A stretch of DNA of 64,000 bases from NCBI RefSeq assembly GCF_014652715.1, contig NZ_BMZI01000004.1, positions 408,327 through 472,326 on the forward strand, given 5' to 3'. Both the position numbers and the translations under genes were made by a program. Below, one piece after another: positions 26,331 through 36,351 of the stretch. This DNA comes from Salinicola rhizosphaerae (GTDB taxonomy: Bacteria; Pseudomonadota; Gammaproteobacteria; Pseudomonadales; Halomonadaceae). A model generated the notes under the pieces. That model was given only the letters and a program-made list of their open reading frames with translations, was not told where the DNA came from and made no database searches. Each line of letters starts with the position of its first letter. Position 1 is the first letter of the stretch.

Positions 26331-26939
26331 ATGACAAAGCGCATTCTCCTCGTTACCAGTTCCCTCTTCGGTGAAAACGGCCAGTCCAGCGCGCTGGCCG
26401 CGGCCTTCAAGGCATCGCTCGCCGGGCACGATGTCGAATTGACCGAGCGTGACGTCGTGGCCGAGGCGCTGCCACACCTGTCGAGCGCCGAGATGATGAG
26501 CTGGATGACCGACCCGGCCGAACGCAGCGCGGAGCAGCAGGCGCTGGCCGCGATCTCCGACGAGATGCTGGCGGAAATCGACGCCAATGACGTCATCGTG
26601 CTCGCGGTTCCGCTTTACAACCTGGGTATCCCGAGTCAGCTCAAGGCCTGGTTCGATCGTATTCTGCGCGCTGGCAAGACCTTCCAGTACACCGAGAAGG
26701 GTCCTGTCGGCCTGCTCGAGGGCAAGTCCGGTCTGATCCTGGCGGCGCGCGGCGGCATGTACGCCGGAACCGAGATGGATTCGCAGACGCCGCATATCAA
26801 GCACATGCTCAAGTTGATCGGCATTGCCGATGTCGAAGCGATCTATGCCGAAGGCCTCAACATGGGCGATGCGCGCAAGCAGCAGTCGCTTCAGGAAGCC
26901 GAGCAGGCAGTTGGCCACTACGTGGCGTCCCACTTCTGA
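26331..26939 (+). CDS. azoR: FMN-dependent NADH-azoreductase
   Basis: A 202-residue flavodoxin-fold quinone/azo reductase. Motifs are VTSSLFGENGQSSALA at the phosphate loop, VPLYNLGIPSQLKAWFDRILRAGKTFQYTEKGP (residues about 85-118) and AARGGMYAGTEMD for flavin binding. It reduces quinones and azo compounds with two electrons, a detoxification role. The ATG at 26331 follows ACGGAGG. It is 29 bp upstream of a DoxX gene, a common azoR-doxX operon pairing. Confidence 0.9.
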   Translation: MTKRILLVTSSLFGENGQSSALAAAFKASLAGHDVELTERDVVAEALPHLSSAEMMSWMTDPAERSAEQQALAAISDEMLAEIDANDVIVLAVPLYNLGIPSQLKAWFDRILRAGKTFQYTEKGPVGLLEGKSGLILAARGGMYAGTEMDSQTPHIKHMLKLIGIADVEAIYAEGLNMGDARKQQSLQEAEQAVGHYVASHF

Positions 26940-26968
26940 GCGCTCGACGCTCATCCTACGAGGAACAC

Positions 26969-27376
26969 ATGATGCGTCAGCTGCTGCAGCAGGACGACCT
27001 GGGCAAGCTCATTCTGCGGTTGGGTGTGGGCTGCCTCATATTGCTTCATGGCATCAACAAGATCGCCCACCCGGCGGCGTTCGATTGGCTGGGACAGACC
27101 CTCGCTGCGCATGGCCTCCCGTCCTTCATTGCCTACGGCGTGCTGCTGGGGGAGGTAGTCGGGCCGCTGATGGTGATCGTCGGCTGGCAGTCTCGAATCG
27201 GTGGCCTGCTCATGGCGGGCAACATGATCGTCGCCGTCGCCCTGGTACACCTGCCGCAATTCGGTCTGTTGACGGAGCAGGGCGGCTGGATGCTGGAGCT
27301 GCAGGCGATGTACCTGCTCGGTGCGCTGGTGGTGATGTTCCTCGGCAGCGGTCGATTCGCCGTCAAGCCTGACTGA
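26969..27376 (+). CDS. DoxX family membrane protein, copy 1
   Basis: A 135-residue protein with four predicted helices; DoxX/YphA family. Recognisable are RLGVGCLILLHGINKIAHP, GVLLGEVVGPLMVIVGW and the C-terminal FLGSGRFAVKPD. DoxX proteins are linked to membrane redox and oxidative stress, but biochemical activity is uncertain. It is cotranscribed with azoR and has a clear paralogue at 30408 on the opposite strand. Confidence 0.85.
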   Translation: MMRQLLQQDDLGKLILRLGVGCLILLHGINKIAHPAAFDWLGQTLAAHGLPSFIAYGVLLGEVVGPLMVIVGWQSRIGGLLMAGNMIVAVALVHLPQFGLLTEQGGWMLELQAMYLLGALVVMFLGSGRFAVKPD

Positions 27377-27400
27377 TCGCTCGTTTCACGGTCGACCTGG

Positions 27401-27433
27401 AAACCGCCCGGCATCGTCGATGTCGGGCGGTTT
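27401..27433 (+). terminator. hairpin after azoR-doxX
   Basis: AAACCGCCCGGCATCG and CGATGTCGGGCGGTTT pair with one mismatch around almost no loop. The TTT comes at the stem base. It lies 25 bp after the doxX stop and also 48 bp beyond the stop of the convergent hydrolase, so it may act in both directions. Confidence 0.7.
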
Positions 27434-27480
27434 GCGTTCTCGCCTGTCGGGAGCTCCCGTGGCCGAGCGCCGCTGGTGCG

Positions 27481-28551
27481 TTAGCGAGCCCACGTCAAGG
27501 CATCGGCTTCAGGCGGTGCCGGAATGGGCACGACCGTCGGGTCGACGAGGCGCTGCATCAGGCGCGTCAGCACGGCCCCATCCGGCCGCCCCTGGCTCAA
27601 TCGCTCGCCATGAATAGCGCGCCACTGTGATTGGGCACCGCCTTCGGCCGGGGCACGCTGCGCCAGCGGAAAGGCGAACGGATGCGTGCCGGGAATGCCG
27701 AGGCGAACATCGATCGCGATCAGACGGTCGCCGCCGTCCGGCATTGGCTGATGCGCATAGCGCAGAAAGGGGCCGCTGAACCAGGCAAGGCGCTGGCCGT
27801 CGTCGGTCTTCAGAGCCACATCGCGCCCGAGCGTTCCGATCGGCCACTCTTGAAAGACGATCGGCGCGTTGCCATCGAACAGGCTCACCCAGCCTTCCTG
27901 GATGTCGGTGTCGCCCACCGCGGTGACGCGCCAGAGCAGCGTGGTCAGCGGCGCCGGCTGGACCATCAGCGGGGCACTCTCCAGGCCGCGTTCGGCCAGC
28001 GCCGTGCGAACCCGTGATTCCACGAACGCCTGCGCACCGAGGCTGAAGCCGATATAGAGACAGGAGAGGCCCAGCACCCAGCGGAGCAGGCGATGCCGTC
28101 GGGGCCAGACGGCGACCACGATCACACCGATCAGCAGCGGCAGGGTGTAGAACGGGTCGATGATGAACAGGCTGTGCCAGGCGATCGGCGGGGTATTCAG
28201 CGGCCACAGCAGCTGCGTGCCATACGTGGTGAAGGCGTCGAGCAGCGGATGAGTCAGCAGGCAGAGCGCGAACAGCAGCCACCTGTGCCCGAATGTCGCG
28301 ACATCTCGAGATCGCGGCAGCAGGCGAGTGATCAGAGTGAGCAGCGTCGCCACACCGGTGAGCACGAACAGCGAGTGGCTGAAACCTCGATGATGCGTGT
28401 AGTCGGCGACCGCGTTGCCGTAATCGATGACGACATCCAGGTCGGGAAGGGTGCCGAGCGCGGCGCCGATCAGTAACGCGCGCCTGCCCAGGCGGGGCAT
28501 GACCGCGCCGCCGATGGAGGCACCCAGGCAGGCTTGGGTCAGCGAGTCCAT
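27481..28551 (-). CDS. YdjM/LexA-binding-associated family metal-dependent membrane hydrolase
   Basis: A 356-residue membrane protein of the YdjM family (formerly DUF457). The N-terminus MDSLTQACLGASIGGAVM, the metal-ligand set ALGTLPDLDVVIDYG, YTHHRGFSHSLFVL and LTHPLLDAFTTYGTQLLWP, and about four helices are typical. The substrate is unknown. The ATG at 28551 follows AAGGAG; the open frame to 28587 adds 12 residues lacking a ribosome binding site. Confidence 0.85.
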   Translation of the reverse strand: MDSLTQACLGASIGGAVMPRLGRRALLIGAALGTLPDLDVVIDYGNAVADYTHHRGFSHSLFVLTGVATLLTLITRLLPRSRDVATFGHRWLLFALCLLTHPLLDAFTTYGTQLLWPLNTPPIAWHSLFIIDPFYTLPLLIGVIVVAVWPRRHRLLRWVLGLSCLYIGFSLGAQAFVESRVRTALAERGLESAPLMVQPAPLTTLLWRVTAVGDTDIQEGWVSLFDGNAPIVFQEWPIGTLGRDVALKTDDGQRLAWFSGPFLRYAHQPMPDGGDRLIAIDVRLGIPGTHPFAFPLAQRAPAEGGAQSQWRAIHGERLSQGRPDGAVLTRLMQRLVDPTVVPIPAPPEADALTWAR

Positions 28552-28708
28552 TCGATCTCCTTGAAAGCGGATATGCCGTCCTGTCACGCATCAGGCGTGC
28601 GATCCGAGTCTGCGCAAGCCCGGCGCAAACGTCGAGCCCGCATTCACCGACAGTCGTTCCTGGTCTACCATGAATGCGTCCAACACACTGACGAATCAGG
28701 AAGATTCC

Positions 28709-29149
28709 ATGGAATATCTGCACACGATGGTTCGCGTCACCGATCTCGACGCTTCGCTGCATTTCTACTGTGACCTGCTGGGCCTGCAGGAGATTTCGCG
28801 CCAGGAGAACGAGAAAGGGCGTTTCACGCTGGTCTTCCTCGCGACCCCGAACGACACGCCTCGCGCGAAGGCGGAGAAGTCGCCGATGGTCGAGTTGACC
28901 TACAACTGGGACCCCGAGACCTATACCGGCGGGCGCAACTTCGGCCATCTCGCCTACCGCGTCGATGACATCTACGCGCTGTGCCAGAAGCTTCAGGACG
29001 GCGGCGTGACGATCAATCGCCCACCGCGCGACGGCCATATGGCATTCGTGCGCTCGCCGGACGATATCTCCATCGAGCTGCTGCAGAAGGGTGACTCCCT
29101 GGCGCCGCAGGAACCGTGGGCCTCCATGCCCAACACCGGCAGCTGGTAA
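28709..29149 (+). CDS. gloA: lactoylglutathione lyase (glyoxalase I)
   Basis: A 146-residue metalloenzyme that converts the methylglyoxal-glutathione hemithioacetal to S-lactoylglutathione. Metal ligands and pocket are seen in [20 protein letters not shown] (His at residue 5), [22 protein letters not shown] and [15 protein letters not shown] precedes the ATG at 28709; an upstream ATG at 28670 would add 13 residues. The tail is slightly longer than in E. coli GloA. The TspO-family gene follows 7 bp later. Confidence 0.92.
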   Translation: MEYLHTMVRVTDLDASLHFYCDLLGLQEISRQENEKGRFTLVFLATPNDTPRAKAEKSPMVELTYNWDPETYTGGRNFGHLAYRVDDIYALCQKLQDGGVTINRPPRDGHMAFVRSPDDISIELLQKGDSLAPQEPWASMPNTGSW

Positions 29150-29155
29150 GCGTCG

Positions 29156-29629
29156 GTGAGTCGCTCGTCACGCCTGCTGATCGGCTGGCTGCTGCTGGTG
29201 GCGATCGCCGCCAGCAGCGGCATTCTCGCACCGCCCGGGGCGTGGTATGCCGCGCTGGAAAAGCCGCCGTTGACGCCGCCGGACTGGCTGTTCCCCACGG
29301 CGTGGACGCTGCTCTACGTGATGATGGCCGTCGCTGCCTGGCGCGTCACGTTGATGGCACCGGCGAATCGTCGACGTCAGGCATTGACGCCTTTCGTGGC
29401 TCAGCTCGTCGCCAACGGTCTGTGGTCGTGGCTCTTCTTCGCCGCGCACTGGATGCTGCTCGGGCTCCTCGATCTGCTGCTGCTGTGGGGATTGATCGTG
29501 TGGACGCTGGTGAGCTTCTCGCGTCACTCTCGGCTGGCGGTCTGGCTGTTGGTGCCTTATCTCGTGTGGGTCAGCTTTGCCGTTTATCTCAACGCGGCGC
29601 TGTGGGTGCTCAATGCCACATTCCCCTGA
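29156..29629 (+). CDS. TspO/MBR family protein
   Basis: A 157-residue five-helix protein with GTG start at 29156. TspO landmarks are APPGAWYAALEKPPLTPPDWLFP, the WTLLYVMM stretch and LWSWLFFAAHWMLLGLLDLLLLW. TspO proteins bind tetrapyrroles and cholesterol-like ligands and modulate stress or porphyrin handling; the physiological ligand here is unknown. It is directly downstream of gloA, 7 bp away, with a suspected shared transcript. Confidence 0.87.
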   Translation: MSRSSRLLIGWLLLVAIAASSGILAPPGAWYAALEKPPLTPPDWLFPTAWTLLYVMMAVAAWRVTLMAPANRRRQALTPFVAQLVANGLWSWLFFAAHWMLLGLLDLLLLWGLIVWTLVSFSRHSRLAVWLLVPYLVWVSFAVYLNAALWVLNATFP

Positions 29630-29650
29630 CCGCGATGCGAGGCGATTTAT

Positions 29651-30334
29651 TTGAAGAAGGTCGCGATACCGACCGCGCTCGAACGGGCGATGCGGCGCGA
29701 GGCCGAGGCGCTCGAGCGGCTCGACCGCGATGTCTATGCCGAATTCGAGCGTGATCCGTTGGCGCCGATCGTCGGTCTTGGTCCGGTTGATGCCAAGCTG
29801 GCGATCATGGGGCGCGACCCCGGTCGCAAGGAAGTGGAAATCGGACAGCCATTCGTGGGCGCCGGCGGACAGAAGGTGAGGGATGCTCTGTATCGGCGGC
29901 GTCACGGCGAGGCGCTGCCGGATTTCGAGCGTTCAGTAGACGTCGGTCACGAAGTCTTCTGGATCAACACCGTGCCGTACAAGCCGCTTGGCAACAAGGC
30001 GTGGTCGATGGCGGTTAAGCGACGATTCCAACCGATGATGGCCCGCCTACTGCTCGAGACCTGGCGAGGGGAGACCGTCATCACGCTGGGGCGCGAAGCT
30101 TTCCTGTGGTTCGGCCTCGACCAGCCCCGCGACGTACGCCAGTCGCTGGAGGCATTCTGGCAGCGCGAGGATCGCTTCGACGCCACGCATCGAACACGCC
30201 TCGCGTTGGCGGATGGCACGGCACGGGAGTTGACGCTAGCGCCATTGCCCCACCCTTCGCCTCTCAATCAGCGCTGGTTCAAGCGCTTCCCGGACCTGAT
30301 GCAGCAGCGGCTAAAGACGCTCGGCGTCGATTGA
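29651..30334 (+). CDS. uracil-DNA glycosylase superfamily protein
   Basis: A 227-residue protein starting at TTG 29651. It has the UDG-superfamily pattern: motif 1 in LAIMGRDPGRKEVEIGQPFVG, NTVPYKPLGNKAW, VITLGREAF, and the late PLPHPSPLNQRWF with the conserved His-Pro-Ser. The GRDPG/PHPSP combination resembles the Fe-S-less distant UDG families, not Ung. It may excise damaged bases or be inactive. It follows TspO by 21 bp. The stop codon lies inside a 26-bp tandem repeat. Confidence 0.8.
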   Translation: MKKVAIPTALERAMRREAEALERLDRDVYAEFERDPLAPIVGLGPVDAKLAIMGRDPGRKEVEIGQPFVGAGGQKVRDALYRRRHGEALPDFERSVDVGHEVFWINTVPYKPLGNKAWSMAVKRRFQPMMARLLLETWRGETVITLGREAFLWFGLDQPRDVRQSLEAFWQREDRFDATHRTRLALADGTARELTLAPLPHPSPLNQRWFKRFPDLMQQRLKTLGVD

Positions 30335-30387
30335 GTTCAGCAGCGCTCGGCGTCGACTGAGTTCAACAGCGCTCGGCATCGAGTGAG
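30319..30387. repeat. 26-bp tandem repeat spanning the UDG stop codon
   Basis: GCTCGGCGTCGATTGAGTTC begins copy 1 (30319-30344); copy 2 (30345-30370) differs by two bases and a third partial copy runs to about 30387. The first copy holds the final codons and TGA of the UDG gene. The repeat therefore re-creates the 3' end of the gene downstream. Confidence 0.8.
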
Positions 30388-30407
30388 ACGCTGTGCCGTC
30401 GACGGGC

Positions 30408-30809
30408 TCAATCGGGCCTGGCCGCCATGCGCCCGCTGCCCAAGAAAAGTACCGCCAGCGCGCCGAACAGGAACATGCCCTGCAGCTCCAGCGTCCAGCC
30501 CCCCTGGGCATTGAGGGTCCAGAGCTGCGAGAGATGCATCAGAGCCAGGGCAACGACCATATTGATGGCGATGAGCAGCGCGCCGATGCGGGCCTGATAG
30601 CCGATGATCGTCATCAGTGGTCCCACGATCTCCCCGATCAGGACGCCATAGGCTACGAAAGAGGGTAGCCCCATGTGCACCAGCTGGTTGGCGATGCCGT
30701 TAAGGATGGTGGGATCGGCGAGCTTGTTGAGACCGTGAAGGAGAACGAGCAAGCCGACGCAAAGCCGCAGCAGCAGCTTGCCGAGATCATCGTTGTGAAA
30801 AAACCGCAT
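30408..30809 (-). CDS. DoxX family membrane protein, copy 2
   Basis: A 133-residue four-helix DoxX protein, aligning along its whole length with the copy at 26969 (DDLGKLLLRLCVGLLVLLHG, LPSFVAYGVLIGEIVGPLMT, FLGSGRMAARPD). It is alone on the minus strand, with no azoR neighbour. The two copies probably arose by duplication within or near this region. Confidence 0.85.
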   Translation of the reverse strand: MRFFHNDDLGKLLLRLCVGLLVLLHGLNKLADPTILNGIANQLVHMGLPSFVAYGVLIGEIVGPLMTIIGYQARIGALLIAINMVVALALMHLSQLWTLNAQGGWTLELQGMFLFGALAVLFLGSGRMAARPD

Positions 30810-31084
30810 GGGGAATGCTTCCTGTGGTTATCGGTTCGGTGCCTTGTGGGCGTGCCTAGGCTACCAGAAGGCGCGAGCCTGCTCGGGGGCCAATCGCTCG
30901 AATCGGTGTAAGCCTTCGCGTACATCACGGGCAGTGATTTTCGTCATGTAAATCCCGTGTAAAAAGCGCCATACTCTCCGCGACAAAATGGCCCAAGTCG
31001 GCATGCTCTGACGAACGGTTTGGGGGCGCCGGATGCCTCGGGATCTGCTCGTGCGCCGCCATAACAAGATAACGAGTCCTTTCC

Positions 31085-32239
31085 ATGCGGAGTCCCCTGT
31101 TCTCGATATGGCGCGCCATCGCCATGCCACCCGACGAGCTCGCGGTCGAGCGCCGGCGCAGTTACGAGATCATGGCCGAGATCTACCTGCTGGCGTTCTG
31201 CGTACAGGCCGCCGCCGCACCGCTGATCTACGCCGTGGGCCACGCCTTTCTCGGCCATCTCGATCTGCTCTGCCTCTGTGCCTACGCGGGTGCACTCTGG
31301 CTCCATCGTCGCCTGCTGGTGGCCTGGGCGCTGGCGCTCAAGCTGAGTGCCTTTCTGCTCTTCGTCAGCTACGGCGTCGTCGTGGTCGGTGATGGACAGA
31401 CGACATCGTTGATCTACTACCTGCTGTTTGCCGAGGTCGAGCTGATGCTGGCCGATTTGCACCGGCGGACCAAGATCGCCGCGACGGCGGGGCTGATCGT
31501 TTTCTCGTTGATCGTCACTCACCTGCCGATGCCGGCATCCAGCGCGGTGTCGGTCGCTGACTCGCTGCTCTCCGATCTTGGCCTGGCGCTGGTCTTCGTG
31601 ATGCTCTGTATCGTGATTCTGCGCACGTTGACGATCACCGATCGGCTGGAGCATCGCTATCGCCGAGACGCCATGCACGACTCGCTGACGCTCGTGCTCA
31701 ATCGCCGTGCCGTTTTCGAGCGTGCCTCGCTGCTGTGGAAGGCGGGCCGCAGCTTTTCCGTCGTGCTGGTCGATGCCGATCGCTTCAAGGAGATCAACGA
31801 CAACTACGGCCATACCGCTGGCGATGCGGTGCTGCATCACCTGGCCGGCCTGCTGCGGGATTCGCTGCGCGGCGACGACTGCATCGGCCGCGTGGGCGGA
31901 GAGGAGTTTCTAATTCTACTGCCCGGGGCCGGGTCGGGTGAGGCGCTGACCGCCACGGCGCGCATTCGAGACCGTCTCGCCAGGCAGCCCTGTCTGTTCG
32001 ACGGTGTTGCGCTGCCGGTCACGCTCTCCATGGGGGTCGCCAGGTCTCGAGAAGGGCGATCGCTACGTGATGTCGTCGAACTTGCGGATCGGCGACTCTA
32101 CGCCGCCAAGTCCGAGGGGCGGGATCGGGTCGTGGTCGAAGGTCATGATCGCAGCGCGGCTTCGCGCAATGCTCAGCGTCTGGCCGAGGGGGCCGAGAGT
32201 GCGCTCTCGGCCAGCGCCGGTGAAAAAGAGACGGCGTGA
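31085..32239 (+). CDS. membrane-bound GGDEF diguanylate cyclase
   Basis: A 384-residue protein. About six hydrophobic helices occupy the first 190 residues and form a probable membrane sensor; a GGDEF domain follows (HDSLTLVLNRRAVFERA at its start, VDADRFKEINDNYGHTAGDAVL). The active-site loop reads RVGGEEFLILLPG, so it should synthesise c-di-GMP. No I-site RxxD is obvious five residues upstream (the preceding residues are GDDCIG). No partner is adjacent. Confidence 0.88.
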   Translation: MRSPLFSIWRAIAMPPDELAVERRRSYEIMAEIYLLAFCVQAAAAPLIYAVGHAFLGHLDLLCLCAYAGALWLHRRLLVAWALALKLSAFLLFVSYGVVVVGDGQTTSLIYYLLFAEVELMLADLHRRTKIAATAGLIVFSLIVTHLPMPASSAVSVADSLLSDLGLALVFVMLCIVILRTLTITDRLEHRYRRDAMHDSLTLVLNRRAVFERASLLWKAGRSFSVVLVDADRFKEINDNYGHTAGDAVLHHLAGLLRDSLRGDDCIGRVGGEEFLILLPGAGSGEALTATARIRDRLARQPCLFDGVALPVTLSMGVARSREGRSLRDVVELADRRLYAAKSEGRDRVVVEGHDRSAASRNAQRLAEGAESALSASAGEKETA

Positions 32240-32254
32240 GCGCGAACGGCCGCC

Positions 32255-32971
32255 TCAGCGGGTTGGCTTGAAACGTGACAACCCGCGCTGAATGGCACCT
32301 GCGCTGCGGCTTGCCAACGGCGTGCAGAGCACCCAGGGCAAGGCCAGCAGCGCAATGCTCAGCGCGCCCATGTAGACGTCGCTGAACCAGTGAGCGCCGA
32401 CCATGATTCGCGGCGCGCTCAGCAGCACCACGAAAGCCACGCTCCACGTGGCGACACGCCGATCGGCGAAGCGCAGCATGTAACCGGCGAAGATCATCAG
32501 CATCAGCCCGTGGTCACCGGGAAAACTGTTGGCGGCACCATCCTTGGTCGGAATGCTGACGATATCGGTGAGATGCATGGCGTTGGCGAAAAAGCGCGTC
32601 GGACTGGGATGCCCGTAGGTGATCGCCTTGTCCGTGACGAGCGCGAGCACCCCGGCTGTCACCAGCATCGTCATGCCGATGCCGACCCAGCGTCTAACGC
32701 GGTCAGGGCGTGCGTCGCGACGCATGGCGATGGTAAAGAGAACGCCCATGACGCCGAACGAGGCAGCATCGAAGAAGCGCGTGTTGAGCAGCGCCAGTGC
32801 GTCGTCCCAAAGGCCGTTGTCCGGCGTGATCCAGTGATTGAAGGTCCAGAACACCTTGTCATCCAGATCCAACCAGAACACGCCGTGGGGCCAGGCCCAG
32901 CTGAGCAGCAGCAGCAGACCGGTCAGGTTGAACGCGACGATGCGTTTGAGATTGGGCGAGGTCAGGGGCAT
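32255..32971 (-). CDS. PAP2-family membrane phosphatase
   Basis: A 238-residue membrane protein of the phosphatidic acid phosphatase type 2 family, probably acting on lipid phosphates such as undecaprenyl pyrophosphate or phosphatidylglycerol phosphate. PAP2 motifs are seen as KAITYGHPSPTRFF (motif 1, somewhat altered from KxxxxxxRP), SFPGDHGLM (motif 2, PSGH-like) and RIMVGAHWFSDVYMG (motif 3). About six helices are predicted. The frame remains open to 33058; the ATG at 32971 is a conservative choice. Confidence 0.83.
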   Translation of the reverse strand: MPLTSPNLKRIVAFNLTGLLLLLSWAWPHGVFWLDLDDKVFWTFNHWITPDNGLWDDALALLNTRFFDAASFGVMGVLFTIAMRRDARPDRVRRWVGIGMTMLVTAGVLALVTDKAITYGHPSPTRFFANAMHLTDIVSIPTKDGAANSFPGDHGLMLMIFAGYMLRFADRRVATWSVAFVVLLSAPRIMVGAHWFSDVYMGALSIALLALPWVLCTPLASRSAGAIQRGLSRFKPTR

Positions 32972-33150
32972 GGCGAGTCGTCTCGAAAGAGAAAGCGGAC
33001 GAATTCGATGCACCTGGCGGAACAGCGTCGGCACGAGGGCATCGATGCGGTGTGCCATTTTAATTTAAGACAAACATAAGAAACAATGTTTCTTAACCGC
33101 TGGCTATTGCGGGCCGAACGCATACCGGTGAATGGGCGAGGTCTTGACGC

Positions 33151-33178
33151 ACGAACCCCGGCCGGGGCCGGGGTTCGT
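33151..33178. terminator. hairpin between valS and the PAP2 gene
   Basis: ACGAACCCCGGCC pairs perfectly with GGCCGGGGTTCGT (13-bp stem) about 70 bp beyond the valS stop on the minus strand. There is no clear T-tract, so termination is likely but not certain. Confidence 0.6.
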
Positions 33179-33248
33179 ATTCGATCGCGCGGGATCTCGA
33201 TCGGAGGATGCGCCAAGGCGCGGGAAGCGCTACGAGGCGCCCGCCGGC

Positions 33249-36110
33249 TCAAGCATCGAGGGTGGCGATCTTCTCGCGCTGCTCGATCAGAAGCTGACGC
33301 GCGGCCTGATACTCCTTGAGCTTGCCGCGCTCCTTCTCGACCACGGCTTCGGGCGCCTTGGCAACGAAGCCTTCGTTACCGAGCTTTTTCTCGATGCCGC
33401 CGATCAGCTTGTCCTGCTTGTCGATCTCCTTGGCCAGCCGAGCCAGTTCGGCCTCCTTGTCGATCAGGTCCGCCATCGGCACCAGCACTTCCATATCGCC
33501 CACCAGTTGGGTAGCAGACAGCGGCGCCTGCGCTGGATCGTCGAGCCAGGCGACGCTCTCGAGCTTGGCCAGCTTGGCCAGAAACAGGCGGTTGGCCTCG
33601 AGTCGCTCGCGGTCGGCGGCCACGCCTTTGGTCAACAGCACATCGAGCGGCTTGCCGGGTGCGATGTTCATCTCGGCGCGAATGTTGCGCACGGCGATGA
33701 TCACGCCCTTGAGCCACTCGATGTCACGAATCGACTGCTCGTCGACGCCGGCATTCTCGGCCATCGGCCAGGGCTGGGTCATCAGGCTATCGCCTTCGCT
33801 CCCCCGGGTGCCTGCGAGCGGCGCCACGCGCTGCCAGATCTCCTCGGAGACGAACGGCATCATCGGATGCGCCAGACGCAGGATCGACTCCAGTACGCGC
33901 ACCAGCGTTCGTCGGGTGCCGCGCTTGGCCTCCGGAGCGGCGGCATCGTCCCACAGCACCGGCTTGGAGAGCTCGAGATACCAGTCGCAGTATTCGTTCC
34001 AGACGAAGTCGTAGAGCGCCTGAGAGGCGAGGTCGAAGCGGTACTCGTCCAGCGCCTTGGTGACCTGCGCCTCGGTCTGCGACAGCCGCGACAGAATCCA
34101 GCGGTCGGCGAGAGAGAGCGATACCGGTTCGTCGTTTGCCCCGACATCTTGCCCTTCGGCGTTCATCAGCACGTAGCGCGAAGCGTTCCACAGCTTGTTG
34201 CAGAAATTGCGATAGCCATCGAGACGGCCCATGTCGAACTTGATGTCGCGCCCGGTGGTCGCCAGCGACAGGAAGGTATAGCGCAACGCATCGGTGCCGT
34301 GGGCCTCGATGCCGTCGGGAAATTCGGCCCGCGTCGCCTTCTCGATCGCGCGGGCTTTCTGCGGCTGCATCATGTTGCCGGTGCGCTTGGCGACCAGCGT
34401 TTCGAGGTCGATGCCATCGATCAGGTCGATCGGGTCGAGTACGTTGCCCTTGGACTTGGACATCTTCTGGCCCTGACTATCGCGCACCAGACCGTGGACG
34501 TAGACCTGCTTGAACGGCACCTCGTCGGTGAACTTCAGCGTCATCATGATCATCCGGGCGACCCAGAAGAAGATGATATCGAAGCCGGTCACGAGCACGC
34601 TGGTCGGGTGGAACGTCTCGAGTTCCGGGGTTTTCTCGGGCCAGCCCAGCGTGCCGAAGGTCCAGAGTCCGGAGCTGAACCAGGTGTCGAGCACGTCCTC
34701 GTCCTGGGTCAGCGCAACATCGGTGGCGATGCCATATTTCTCGCGCGCTTCGGCTTCGGTGCGCGCGACGAAGACGCCGCCTTCGGCGTCGTACCACGCC
34801 GGAATGCGGTGGCCCCACCAGAGCTGGCGCGAGATGCACCAGTCCTGCAGATCGCGCATCCAGGCGAAGTACATGTTCTCGTAGTTCTTGGGCACGAACT
34901 CGATATCGCCATTCTCGACCGCGGCGATGGCCGGCTTGGCGAGCTGTTCCACGGCAACGAACCATTGATCCGTCAGCAGCGGCTCGATCACGTCGCCGGA
35001 GCGGTCGCCGTAGGGTAGCGTGTTGTTGATCGTCTCGATCTGCGCCAGCAGGCCCGCGGCGTCCATGTCGGCGACGATGCGCTCGCGCGCCTCGAAGCGG
35101 CCGAGACCGGCGTAGGCCGCCGGCAACGTCGTGTCGACATCGGCAAGCGGACGGCCCTGCAGGTCGAACGCCTCGGCGCGCTCGAGAACGGTGGCATCCT
35201 TGGAGAAGATGTTGATCAGCGCATGGTCGTGGCGCTTGCCGACTTCGTAGTCATTGAAGTCGTGGGCCGGCGTGATTTTCACGCAGCCCGAGCCCTTCTC
35301 CATGTCGGCGTGCTCGTCGGCAATCACCGGAATGCGACGTCCTACCAGCGGCAGCTCGATGAATTTGCCGATCAACGAGGCGTAGCGGGGGTCTTCCGGA
35401 TTGACGGCGACGCCGGTGTCACCGAGCAGCGTTTCCGGGCGCGTGGTGGCGACGATCAGGTGATCCTTGCCATCGGCGGTTTTCACGCCGTCGGCCAGCG
35501 GATAGCGGAAGTGCCAGAACTGGCCCTGCTGTTCGCGGTTCTCGACCTCGAGATCCGAGATCGCCGTATGCAGCGTCGGGTCCCAGTTGACCAGACGCTT
35601 GCCGCGATAGATCAGTCCTTCGTCATGCAGGCGCACGAAGACTTCCTGCACCGCCTTGTAGAAACCGTCGTCCATAGTGAAACGTTCGCGCGTCCAGTCG
35701 ACGCTCGCGCCCATGCGCCGCAGCTGGCGGGTGATATGGCCGCCGGACTCCGCCTTCCACTCCCAGATCTTGTCGGTAAATGCCTCCCGGCCCAGGTCGT
35801 GGCGCGTCTGGCCGGTCTCGGCCGCCAGCTTGCGCTCCACCAGCATCTGCGTGGCGATACCGGCGTGATCGGTACCCACTTGCCACAGCGTGTTGTTACC
35901 GCGCATGCGCCGGTAGCGCGTCAGCGTATCCATGATCGTGTCCTGGAACGCATGGCCCATGTGCAGGCTGCCGGTCACGTTGGGCGGCGGAATCATGATC
36001 GAGAAGGGTTCGCCTTCACCGCTCGGCGCAAAGCGGTTGTCACGCTCCCAGCGCTCGTACCAGCGGGTTTCGATCTGATCGGGTTGGTAGGTCTTGTCCA
36101 TCTCGTTCAT
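33249..36110 (-). CDS. valS: valyl-tRNA synthetase
   Basis: A class Ia aminoacyl-tRNA synthetase of 953 residues, of normal bacterial length. The HIGH motif lies in [16 protein letters not shown] (about residues 42-57) and the KMSKS motif in [14 protein letters not shown]. An editing (CP1) domain separates them, and the C-terminal coiled-coil arm ([19 protein letters not shown]) ends the protein. It charges tRNA-Val and hydrolyses mischarged Thr. In many gammaproteobacteria holC precedes valS directly; here an MCP gene and a repeat array lie between. Confidence 0.97.
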   Translation of the reverse strand: MNEMDKTYQPDQIETRWYERWERDNRFAPSGEGEPFSIMIPPPNVTGSLHMGHAFQDTIMDTLTRYRRMRGNNTLWQVGTDHAGIATQMLVERKLAAETGQTRHDLGREAFTDKIWEWKAESGGHITRQLRRMGASVDWTRERFTMDDGFYKAVQEVFVRLHDEGLIYRGKRLVNWDPTLHTAISDLEVENREQQGQFWHFRYPLADGVKTADGKDHLIVATTRPETLLGDTGVAVNPEDPRYASLIGKFIELPLVGRRIPVIADEHADMEKGSGCVKITPAHDFNDYEVGKRHDHALINIFSKDATVLERAEAFDLQGRPLADVDTTLPAAYAGLGRFEARERIVADMDAAGLLAQIETINNTLPYGDRSGDVIEPLLTDQWFVAVEQLAKPAIAAVENGDIEFVPKNYENMYFAWMRDLQDWCISRQLWWGHRIPAWYDAEGGVFVARTEAEAREKYGIATDVALTQDEDVLDTWFSSGLWTFGTLGWPEKTPELETFHPTSVLVTGFDIIFFWVARMIMMTLKFTDEVPFKQVYVHGLVRDSQGQKMSKSKGNVLDPIDLIDGIDLETLVAKRTGNMMQPQKARAIEKATRAEFPDGIEAHGTDALRYTFLSLATTGRDIKFDMGRLDGYRNFCNKLWNASRYVLMNAEGQDVGANDEPVSLSLADRWILSRLSQTEAQVTKALDEYRFDLASQALYDFVWNEYCDWYLELSKPVLWDDAAAPEAKRGTRRTLVRVLESILRLAHPMMPFVSEEIWQRVAPLAGTRGSEGDSLMTQPWPMAENAGVDEQSIRDIEWLKGVIIAVRNIRAEMNIAPGKPLDVLLTKGVAADRERLEANRLFLAKLAKLESVAWLDDPAQAPLSATQLVGDMEVLVPMADLIDKEAELARLAKEIDKQDKLIGGIEKKLGNEGFVAKAPEAVVEKERGKLKEYQAARQLLIEQREKIATLDA

Positions 36111-36351
36111 GACAGGAAGGCTTCCGGCTCGGCATTCGGTGACAGACGCTCGCCGGCGCCCGAGCAGAGCCCGGCGACGACGTGGCGAAAATGGCGGCGA
36201 TTATACCCTCTGGGGCCATGCGGCGTCAGGGCGCCACTTTATTTAGCATCAAAACTCAACTCCCTTTCCCGACAGGCGATATCAGCTTTCTGCTCGACGG
36301 CGGACGTCGCGAGTGGTCAATTCGAAGAAGAAAGGGAGCAGTCGCTACACC

